DNA from: Antedon mediterranea
Taxonomy: Eukaryota > Echinodermata > Crinoidea > Comatulida > Antedonidae
Assembly: GCF_964355755.1 (NCBI RefSeq)
Contig: NC_092678.1
Location: 2,813,922 to 2,877,921, forward strand
Reading direction: 5' to 3'
DNA length: 64,000 bases
The number at the start of each line of letters is the position of its first letter. Positions within the stretch are counted from its first letter, which is position 1. The notes beneath the pieces were generated by a model that searched no databases, was not told the DNA's origin, and saw only the letters and a list, made by a program, of their open reading frames with translations. A program made the translations under genes and the position numbers. Below, in pieces: positions 34,101-46,100 of this stretch.

Positions 34101-37100
34101 AAATATTATAATCTGAACCATTGTAGAGTTTAACCAATCACTGACGTTGAGCACTTCACTTAAAATGATTACTAATATTGAGCATTGGGAATAGATTGCC
34201 ATAGCTTTACTTTTCTAATTCCATTTTAATTCAATCTAAAGACTGAAATTCAAAAATAATCCAGATTGAAATGCTATTCTTGAAGCCAATTTTGTAATTA
34301 TTTTAGGTGGAGATGAACACCGTTTTAACCTAACCAGTCAGCCAAACATTTAATAAAATCTTGCATGTGTATCGAACTCTTCTTTCCAACGATATTAATA
34401 GATAAAATTTTTTGTTTTATTTATTTTTATGAGAATTGATGCGGTTTTTAGATGCTTTTTATCTGTAAATATGTTATCACTGATAATAAAATTACTAATA
34501 AAATACCTACCCAACAGAAATAGAGATTCTTGATAGTACTAACATTTGACACTCGCTCCCTAGACTTATCTAACTACACCCTTGTATATCCTATATCATT
34601 AGTTGGTATAATTACACTATCAAAATGTGAGAAAAAAATGTGATGTGCCCATATATGAACATGATGATGTCATATCACTACTATTTAGGAATATCACAAC
34701 TATATTTGGGCACATCCTACTATTTTTTGTCAAACTAGTTTGATAGTGTAGACAGGACTTAAAGAATACGTTTTATCTCTCCTGTAATGTTGCACTGTTG
34801 ATTGTGTGTCCTCACATGATCACCAAATAATAAGGTAATTGTCACATTAAATTTTTCACTTGGAAAGCTAACAAATTTTATATATTTTTTATTATTTCAG
34901 AGGAATTAAGAAAACTCAGCTGGAAAGGAATACCAACGCATGTGAGACCAATGACTTGGAAAATTTTACTTGTAAATATAATTTCTTTGCATACAATAAA
35001 AATGATGATACAGTCAACTCTCCTAAAAAACGGGAAAATCTCCCAAAAATTTATTAAAAATATATTTGAAATACCAGAATTTTTTGAAACCAGACATATT
35101 AGGTGTCCAGTATTGGGAGAGTTGACTAGAAACCAACTAGATCACTAAAATATTGTAAGAACAATCCAAAAAGATAAAAAGGAAAATTATTGAGTATAAA
35201 CAAACATCTGTAAAATTTGCTATTATTAAGTATTCTTAAACTCTGTCTACACTATCAAACTTTATGTGACAAAAAATGTGATGTGTCCATATATGGACAT
35301 GACGATGTCATATCACTACCATATTTGAGCACATCACTACCATATTTGGGCACATCACACTTTTTTTGTCAAAATAATTTGATAGTGTAGACAGAGCTTA
35401 ACAAACAGTATGTCAAAGTTTGTCTGATTCCTTTGGGATTTGGTAATCTCATTTCCAGATGACGTTGATGTTACATTGTCTGCTTGTTTTTAAAATATTG
35501 GTATTCAAACTTTTGAATTTATGAGGCATGTATTGTAAGAGGAGATGTACTGTATTAGAAAAGGGCAATTAGTACATACATGTATCCTCAATTTACTCAT
35601 TAAAATCATCACTAACAAATAACAATTTATATTTGCATAAAGTTTCTTAAGACCTTTTAAAGAGAATTAAAATATTACACTTGTAGGGATATAGTTTAAG
35701 AATTAGTTGGGTGGGCGTCATCAATTTAAGTAGTTTTTTGGATGGGTGGTATCATAAAATAACCTCTAGGCTGGGGAAATAATTTTTCCCCATCATAATT
35801 TCATCCTTCATTTATTAGTTTTTTTTCTTCTAATTGTTCTTTACTTCTTTAGGGATACCTACCAGCAAATATCGATAGACGAGATATTACTTTAGACAGA
35901 AAACGAGAAGAATATTTTAATTTTATCGAGCAGTACTATCACACAAAAACAGAACCTCACAATGAAGAAATGTTTCGACAGGTAATTACAGTAAGATGCA
36001 AATTATCATTTTAGTATCGGTTCCTCTTGTTGAATGTATTTTTAATTTATTAAATATTAATAAATAAAGTTTATTTATTTTAAAAAAAGGGCACTTTAAG
36101 GAAGTGCGAACCTCCGCCTAGGCATATGAATATTAAGTGACGTACATACAGCTATAAAACCATCTTTTTAAATCTTATGAAAATCGGGCAAAAACTTTTT
36201 GATCCATTTGATTGATTTGTAATCCTGCTAACAAAAACACACTCGACTACATAACCTCTCGTCATTCTGGCGGAGGTAATTAAAAAGTAGCAAGATTAAA
36301 GATGTATTGTCCCCCTGAAAAAATAAATTTTTAGAATTTGTTTGTTGAATATGCCATTTTAATGTCACATAATAGTTATTCACTTTGACAAAAAATTGGA
36401 TCGAAAAAAAAAAAATTACTTACCTGAAAAAACTGTAATTTAGAGCAAAAAATAGTCAAATTGGCTGCCAGCCAATGGGTTTTGATTGAATTTAACTGTT
36501 TATTTTGTCATTTTATAAGTGAAAACATTATTTTTTCGGGATTTTTTTCTACGGAAGTAATTAACTTGGTTAAAATTACAAAATGGCATATTCGAGGTTT
36601 GATTTTAATAATCTTCATTTTTCATGTTTTTGGGGGACAATACATCTTTAAACAATATTTATTATGATTGTTTTTATAATACAGTAGAACCCCTATTTAA
36701 AGGATCATCGTTGGGTCCCAACAAAGTGTTCTCCAAAAAGGAGTGTCCTCTTAAAAGGAGTGTCCTCTTAAAAGGAGTGTCCTCTTAAAAGGAGTGTCCT
36801 ATGAATAGGGAAGCATGTCCTAAAGGAATTTTACTGTTTAAATTCACTTTTTCACTAAATCATTTTTATCTTGTAGTATACTTCTCGCTGAAACAAAGTT
36901 AAATGTAAATGTTAGGCTTAGACAAATACAAATATGTTGTTTGATTATTTTTCTAAATTATTTGTGATGTTGGCCTCCGTGCAGATACACATTGATATTC
37001 CAAGGACCAATCCCCTCATTCCCTTGTTCCAGCAAGAGTTAGTTCAGCAGGTAAGTGTCTGGATAGAGTCTATCATCACAGGGTTGATTAAACTGTTTCT

Positions 37101-40100
37101 CCACGACTAAGCTGCTATTTTAAATGCTGAATATAAGTATTTTTATTTAGCTTACCTAAATTTTGCAATGATTTTTTTTATACCAATAAAATATTTGTAT
37201 ATATTTTGCACAAAAAATCTAAATTTTATATTTTTAAAATGTGCTTTCTTTTTCAATGTTACTTTTTCATTCTTTACTTTCTAAACTTTTTATTCTTTCT
37301 TGCTTCTTAGTAAATTACCTTTAGGATCCATTCTCCTTGGTATGTTTTCAAAATACTGTAATTTTGTAATTTTAACCAACTTTTAATAACTACATAACCT
37401 TTTCTCATTTTTCACAGACTTAAGTCAACATTTCTTTTGTAAAATATTAAATTATAAATCTGCCCTCAAATTTCAGATATCTAAGCCTTCATGCCAAATA
37501 ATCCTTGGACTTAAATGTGACCAGGTTTCATGTTTTCATTCATTCATTCAATCTTTTATTTTTAAATCTCTGGTCCATAGAAAATAAAATTGCATATCAA
37601 ATTTTTTTTTTAATCAACTGTACCGACTAATTACTACAAGACGACGCATTCTCATCTCAGGATGGCATTCTACCTGAAGGGAATTTTTAACTTTAAGATG
37701 TCTATAATCAGTGAGATTAAAACATTTTCTCTGTCTACATACACACCAGGCATTATATTGATTTTCATAAAAAGAAGGAATTCTACATTCTGTATATTAC
37801 AGTATTTTCAATTTTGGTTAATTTTATAAAAAACCTGTAAACTTCCACCTATTATTGCAGTATAATGCCCTAAAGTGTCAGTTTTTCATTTCTTTTTTAT
37901 ATTTCTTATTTCTATTAATTTTTTTTTGCTTAGATGTTGTACAGTATTTTATAAAATGTCTTTACTTTAGCAATTTTGTCGTGGAGATATGGTAAATCTA
38001 TACCCTAGATTTTTCAAATATATTATATATTCTACAAATAGAGCATTTTCTTTTATTTTTGTTTGGTGGCGCTGTTTTCACAGATTCAGAAAGATATACC
38101 CCGAATGCCGCATCCGCTGTTACGTGAAGTAATTGTTCAAGAGGTAATTTATCCGTCCTGTTGTGGTACCGTCTATGAGAAGGAGGAGAAAGGGTTGCTT
38201 AGCATCCATCTTCAAATCAATTCATATCTGTTAAAATCATTTTTGTAATAATATTTTGTTGAGTTTATTTTTTGTTTGTAATTTAGTCCCTCCTATTGTA
38301 AAAACAATTAATATAGACATAATAAGAAATTGCTAAATTTATTATTACAGTAAACAATATTGCCAAAATAAGCCAAAAACAAAAAGGAATAAATTTGTAA
38401 AGTAAATAGCTATTAAAAAATAAATAAAAATAAAATTGGTAAAATAAATTCCCACAAACTTATTTCTTTATATCTAGTTTCAAAATAGTTGATATTTTTC
38501 TATATCCAAATTAATTTTACTAAATTGATATAAGATATTTAATATGGAAAAAAGTTATTGATAAAAGAAAGCTAAATTGATGGACTTAGATTGTCGTGCT
38601 CGTAATATTGTCTGTGACTGTTGTCATTTATGCTCCATCATCTTATCATCACTACATTTTGTGTTAATTTTCTTTCATTATTTACCACACACATTTTTAT
38701 GAATTCACATTGTTACTGCCCTTAATTAACCCTTACTCCTCCTTATCCTACACAGGAGCCTAAATGTACCCCACTTTGCATGCATGCTTGCTTTTTATAT
38801 ATATTTTTGGTGTTTTTTTTTGTTTCACTAAATTTGTTATGTTATGTTTGTGTTTTAACAAAAAAAAAACACAATTAACCTGAAATATTGGACACAAAGA
38901 TGCAGAATGTGGTAAAGTTTACGACAGCAAATTTTTGTTCAAATTTGTGGTTGAGGGTTCTGTTTACATCATCTTTTATTACATTTCTTAGTTCTTCATT
39001 TTTAGGTTATTCTTAATTCATATTATTTTGTATACATGATATGACACTTTAGTATCTTGGTTAAATATAATATGTTACACTCTCGCAATTAAAGTTCATA
39101 AAATGTACTACAGTCAACTCTCCCAATACTGGATTCTCGAAAAACCAGAGACTCCCAAAACCAGACCCTCTTCCAAAACCAGACTTTTCTTGAGTTCCAA
39201 CAGTTCCTAAATTTTTTTTAACCATAAAACCAGACATATTAGACCAGCCCAATGGTGTATTGGGAAAGTTAACTATGACTATACGTACACTGTTGAGAAT
39301 GTTTTTCCTGTTTCAATTATTTGTGAATACAACTTTAAACTGTTACAAATATTATTTCAATACTTTTCTTAGATATTTGAAAGGATATTATACATTTGGG
39401 CAATCCGTCATCCAGCAAGTGGTTACGTCCAAGGAATCAATGATCTAGTCACACCATTTTTTGTAGTGTTTTTATCTGAATATTTAGGTAAGTAATTTCC
39501 ATAAAAGTCCCTTTGTGCCGAGCTCAACCAAACAGCAAACTACTACTAAATGTTCACGTTCTTGATGCTCTTGCTTTCGCCAACAAATCACAGTCCTCTA
39601 CTAAATGTTGACGTTCTTGATGCTCTTGTTTTCGCCAACAAATCACAGTCCTCTACTAAATGTTGACGTTCTTGATGCTCTTGTTTTCGTCAACAAATCA
39701 CAGTCCTCTACTAAATGTTCACGTTCTTGATGCTCTTGTTTTCACCAACAAATCACAGTCCTCTACTAAATGTTCACGTTCTTGATGCTCTTGTTTTCAC
39801 CAACAAATCGCAGTCCTCTACTAAATGTTCACGTTCTTGATGCTCTTGTTTTCACCAACAAATCACAGTCCTCTACTAAATGTTCACGTTCTTGATGCTC
39901 TTGTTTTCACCAACAAATCGCAGTCCTCTACTAAATGTTCACGTTCTTGATGCTCTTGTTTTCACCAACAAATCGCAGTCCTCTACTAAATGTTCACGTT
40001 CTTGATGCTCTTGTTTTCGCCAACAAATCGCAGTCCTCTACTAAATGTTCACGTTCTTGATGCTCTTGTTTTCGCCAACAAATCACAGTCCTCTACTAAA

Positions 40101-43100
40101 TGTTCACGTTCTTGATGCTCTTGTTTTCGCCAACAAATCACAGTCCTCTACTAAATGTTCACGTTCTTCATGCTCTTGTTTTCGCCAACAAATCGCAGTC
40201 CTCTACTAAATGTTCACGTTCTTGATGCTCTTGTTTTCGCCAACAAATCACAGTCCTCTACTAAATGTTCACGTTCTTGATGCTCTTGTTTTCACCAACA
40301 AATCGCAGTCCTCTACTAAATGTTCACGTTCTTGATACTCTTGTTTTCGCCAACAAATCACAGTCCTCTACTAAATGTTCACGTTCTTGATGCTCTTGTT
40401 TTCGCCAACAAATCACAGTCCTCTACTAAATGTTCACGTTCTTGATACTCTTGTTTTCGCCAACAAATCACAGTCCTCTACTAAATGTTCACGTTCTTGA
40501 TGCTCTTGTTTTCACCAACAAATCACAGTCCTCTACTAAATGTTCACGTTCTTGATGCTCTTGTTTTCACCAACAAATCACAGTCCTCTACTAAATGTTC
40601 ACGTTCTTGATGCTCTTGTTTTCGTCAACAAATCACAGTCCTCTACTAAATGTTCACGTTCTTGATACTCTTGTTTTCGCCAACAAATCACAGTCCTCTA
40701 CTAAATGTTCACGTTCTTGATGCTCTTGTTTTCACCAACAAATCACAGTCCTCTACTAAATGTTCACGTTCTTGATGCTCTTGTTTTCGCCAACAAATCA
40801 CAGTCCTCTACTAAATGTTCACGTTCTTCATGCTCTTGTTTTCGCCAACAAATCGCAGTCCTCTACTAAATGTTCACGTTCTTGATACTCTTGCTTTCGC
40901 CAACAAATCACAGTCCTCTACTAAATGTTCACGTTCTTGATGCTCTTGTTTTCACCAACAAATCGCAGTGCTCCACTAAATGTTCACGTTCTTGATGCTC
41001 TTGTTTTCACCAACAAATCGCAGTCCTCTACTAAATGTTCACGTTCTTGATGCTCTTGCTTTCGCCAACAAATCACAGTCCTCTACTAAATGTTCACGTT
41101 TTTGATGCTCTTGTTTTCACCAACAAATCGCAGTCCTCTACTAAATGTTCATGTTCTTGATGCTCTTGTTTTCACCAACAAATCACAGTCCTCTACTAAA
41201 TGTTCACGTTCTTGATGCTCTTGTTTTTGCCAACAAATCACAGTCCTCTATTAAATGTTCACGTTCTTGATGCTCTTGTTTTCGCCAACAAATCACAGTC
41301 CTCTACTAAATGTTCATGTTCTTGATGCTCTTGTTTTCACCAACAAATCGCAGTCCTCTACTAAATGTTGACGTTCTTGATGCTCTTGTTTTCACCAACA
41401 AATCACAGTCCTCTACTAAATGTTAACGTTCTTCATGCTCTTGTTTTCACCAACAAATCGCAGTCCTCTACTAAATGTTCACGTTCTTGATGCTCTTGTT
41501 TTCGCCAACAAATCACAGTCCTCTATTAAATGTTCACGTTCTTGATGCTCTTGTTTTCACCAACAAATCGCAGTCCTCTACTAAATGTTCATGTTCTTGA
41601 TACTCTTGTTTTCACCAACAAATCGCAGTCCTCTACTAAATGTTCACGTTCTTGATGCTCTTGTTTTCACCAACAAATCACAGTCCTCTACTAAATGTTC
41701 ACGTTCTTGATGCTCTTGTTTTCACCAACAAATCACAGTCCTCTACTAAATGTTGACGTTCTTGATGCTCTTGTTTTCACCAACAAATCACAGTCCTCTA
41801 CTAAATGTTCATGTTCTTGATACTCTTGTTTTCACCAACAAATCACAGTCCTCTACTAAATGTTCACGTTCTTGATGCTCTTGTTTTCACCAACAAATCG
41901 CAGTCCTCTACTAAATGTTCATGTTCTTGATGCTCTTGTTTTCGCCAACAAATCACAGTCCTCTACTAAATGTTCATGTTCTTGATGCTCTTCTTTTCAC
42001 CAACAAATCACAGTCCTCTACTAAATGTTCATGTTCTTGATGCTCTTGTTTTCGCCAACAAATCACAGTCCTCTACTAAATGTTCACATTCTTGATGCTC
42101 TTGTTTTCACCAACAAATCACAGTCCTCTACTAAATGTTCACGTTCTTGATGCTCTTGTTTTTGCCAACAAATCACAGTCCTCTATTAAATGTTCACGTT
42201 CTTGATGCTCTTGTTTTCGCCAACAAATCACAGTCCTCTACTAAATGTTCATGTTCTTGATGCTCTTGTTTTCACCAACAAATCGCAGTCCTCTACTAAA
42301 TGTTGACGTTCTTGATGCTCTTGTTTTCACCAACAAATCGCAGTCCTCTACTAAATGTTCACGTTCTTGATGCTCTTGTTTTCGCCAACAAATCACAGTC
42401 CTCTACTAAATGTTCATGTTCTTGATGCTCTTCTTTTCACCAACAAATCACAGTCCTCTATTAAATGTTCACGTTCTTGATGCTCTTGTTTTCGCCAACA
42501 AATCACAGTCCTCTACTAAATGTTCATGTTCTTGATGCTCTTGTTTTCGTCAACAAATCGCAGTTCTCTACTAAAGGTTCACGTTGTTGATGCTCTTGTT
42601 TTCGCCAGTAAAACGCAGTCCTCTACTAAATGTTCATGTTCTTCATGCTCTTGTTTTCACCAACAAATCGCAGTTCTCTACTAAATGTTCACATTCTTGA
42701 TGCTCTTCTTTTCGCCAACAAATCGCAGTCCTCTACTAAATGTTCATGTTCTTGATGCTTTTGTTTTCACCAACAAATCGCAGTTCTCTACTAAATGTTC
42801 ACATTCTTGATGCTCTTCTTTTCGCCAACAAATCGCAGTCCTCTACTAAATGTTCATGTTCTTGATGCTCTTGTTTTCACCAACAAATCGCAGTCCTCTA
42901 CTAAATGTTCATGTTCTTGATGCTCTTGTTTTCACCAACAAATCGCAGTTCTCTACTAAATGTTCACATTCTTGATGCTCTTCTTTTCGCCAACAAATCG
43001 CAGTCCTCTACTAAATGTTCATGTTCTTGATGCTCTTGCTTTCGCCAAAAAATCGCAGTCCTCTACTAAATGTTCACGTTCTCGATGCTCTTGTTTTCAC

Positions 43101-46100
43101 CAACAAATCGCAGTTCTCTACTAAATGTTCACGTTCTTGATGCTCTTGTTTTCACCAACAAATCGCAGTCCTCTACTAAATGTTCACGTTCTTCATGCTC
43201 TTGTTTTCACCAACAAATCACAGTCCTCTACTAAATGTTCATGTTCTTGATGCTCTTGTTTTCACCAACAAATCACAGTTCTCTACTAAATGTTCATGTT
43301 CTTGATAATCTTGCTTTCGCCAACAAATCGCAGTCCTCTACTAAATGTTCATGTTCTTGATGCTCTTGTTTTCGCCAACAAATCACAGTTCTCTACTAAA
43401 TGTTCATGTTCTTGATGCTCTTGTTTTCACCAACAAATCACAGTCCTCTACTAAATGTTCATGTTCTTGATGCTCTTGTTTTCACCAACAAATCACAGTT
43501 CTCTACTAAATGTTCATGTTCTTGATAATCTTGCTTTCGCCAACAAATCGCAGTCCTCTACTAAATGTTCATGTTCTTGATGCTCTTGTTTTCACCAACA
43601 AATCACAGTCCTCTATTAAATGTTCATGTTCTTGATGCTCTTGTTTTCGCCAACAAATCGCAGTCCTCTACTAAATGTTCACGTTCTTGATGCTCTTGTT
43701 TTCGCCAGTAAATCGCAGTTCTCTACTAAATGTTCACGTTCTTGATGCTCTTGTTTTCGCCAGTAAATCGCAGTCCTCTACTAAATGTTAACGTTCTTCA
43801 TGCTCTTGTTTTCACCAACAAATCGCAGTCCTCTACTAAATGTTCACGTTCTTGATGCTCTTGTTTTCACCAACAAATCACAGTCCTCTACTAAATGTTC
43901 ACGTTCTTGATGCTCTTGTTTTCACCTACAAATCGCAGTCCTCTACTAAATGTTCATGTTCTTGATGCTCTTGTTTTCACCAACAAATCACAGTCCTCTA
44001 CTAAATGTTCACGTTCTTGATGCTCTTGTTTTCGCCAACAAATCACAGTCCTCTACTAAATGTTCACGTTCTTGATGCTCTTGTTTTCACCAACAAATCG
44101 CAGTCCTCTACTAAATGTTCACGTTCTTGATGCTCTTGTTTTCACCAACAAATCGCAGTTCCCTACTAAATGTTCACGTTCTTGATGCTCTTGTTTTCGC
44201 CAGTAAATCGCAGTCCTCTACTAAATGTTCATGTTCTTCATTCTCTTGTTTTCACCAACAAATCGCAGTCCTCTACTAAATGTTCACGTTCTTGATGCTC
44301 TTGTTTTCACCAACAAATCGCAGTCCTCTACTAAATGTTCATGTTCTTGATGCTCTTGTTTTCGTCAACAAATCGCAGTTCTCTACTAAATGTTCACGTT
44401 CTTGATGCTCTTGTTTTCGCCAGTAAAACGCAGTCCTCTACTAAATGTTCATGTTCTTCATGCTCTTGTTTTCACCAACAAATCGCAGTTCTCTACTAAA
44501 TGTTCACATTCTTGATGCTCTTCTTTTCGCCAACAAATCGCAGTCCTCTACTAAATGTTCATGTTCTTGATGCTCTTGTTTTCACCAACAAATCACAGTC
44601 CTCTACTAAATGTTCATGTTCTTGATGCTCTTGTTTTCACCAACAAATCACAGTCCTCTACTAAATGTTCACGTTCTTGATGCTCTTGTTTTCACCAACA
44701 AATCACAGTCCTCTACTAAATGTTCACGTTCTTGATGCTCTTGTTTTCACCAACAAATCACAGTCCTCTACTAAATGTTCATGTTCTTGATGCTCTTGTT
44801 TTCACCAACAAATCACAGTCCTCTACTAAATGTTCACGTTCTTGATGCTCTTGTTTTCACCAACAAATCACAGTCCTCTACTAAATGTTCATGTTCTTGA
44901 TGCTCTTGTTTTCACCAACAAATCACAGTCCTCTACTAAATGTTCACGTTCTTGATGCTCTTGTTTTCGTCAACAAATCACAGTCCTCTACTAAATGTTG
45001 ACGTTCTTGATGCTCTTGTTTTCACCAACAAATCACAGTCCTCTACTAAATGTTCACGTTCTTGATGCTCTTCTTTTCACCAACAAATCACAGTCCTCTA
45101 CTAAATGTTCACGTTCTTGATGCTCTTCTTTTCACCAACAAATCACAGTCCTCTACTAAATGTTGACGTTCTTGATGCTCTTGTTTTCACCAACAAATCA
45201 CAGTCCTCTACTAAATGTTCACGTTCTTGATGCTCTTGTTTTCACCAACAAATCACAGTCCTCTACTAAATGTTCATGTTCTTGATGCTCTTGTTTTCAC
45301 CAACAAATCACAGTCCTCTACTAAATGTTCACGTTCTTGATGCTCTTGTTTTCGTCAACAAATCACAGTTCTCTACTAAATGTTCATGTTCTTCATGCTC
45401 TTGTTTTCACCAACAAATCGCAGTCCTCTACTAAATGTTCATGTTCTTCATGCTCTTGTTTTCACCAACAAATCGCAGTCCTCTACTAAATGTTCACGTT
45501 CTTGATGCTCTTGTTTTCACCAACAAATCGCAGTCCTCTACTAAATGTTCATGTTCTTCATGCTCTTGTTTTCACCAACAAATCGCAGTTCTCTACTAAA
45601 TGTTCACGTTCTTGATGCTCTTGTTTTCGTCAACAAATCGCAGTTCTCTACTAAATGTTCACGTTGTTGATGCTCTTGTTTTCGTCAACAAATCGCAGTT
45701 CTCTACTAAATGTTCATGTTCTTGATGCTCTTGTTTTCACCAACAAATCGCAGTCCTCTACTAAATGTTCACGTTCTTGATGCTCTTGTTTTCACCAACA
45801 AATCGCAGTCCTCTACTAAATGTTCACGTTCTTGATGCTCTTCTTTTCGCCAACAAATCACAGTCCTCTACTAAATGTTCATGTTCTTGATGCTCTTGTT
45901 TTCACCAACAAATCGCAGTTCTCTACTAAATGTTCATGTTCTTGATGCTCTTGTTTTCGCCAACAAATCGCAGTCCTCTACTAAATGTTCACGTTCTTGA
46001 TGCTCTTCTTTTCGCCAACAAATCACAGTCCTCTACTAAATGTTCATGTTCTTGATGCTCTTGTTTTCACCAACAAATCGCAGTTCTCTACTAAATGTTC

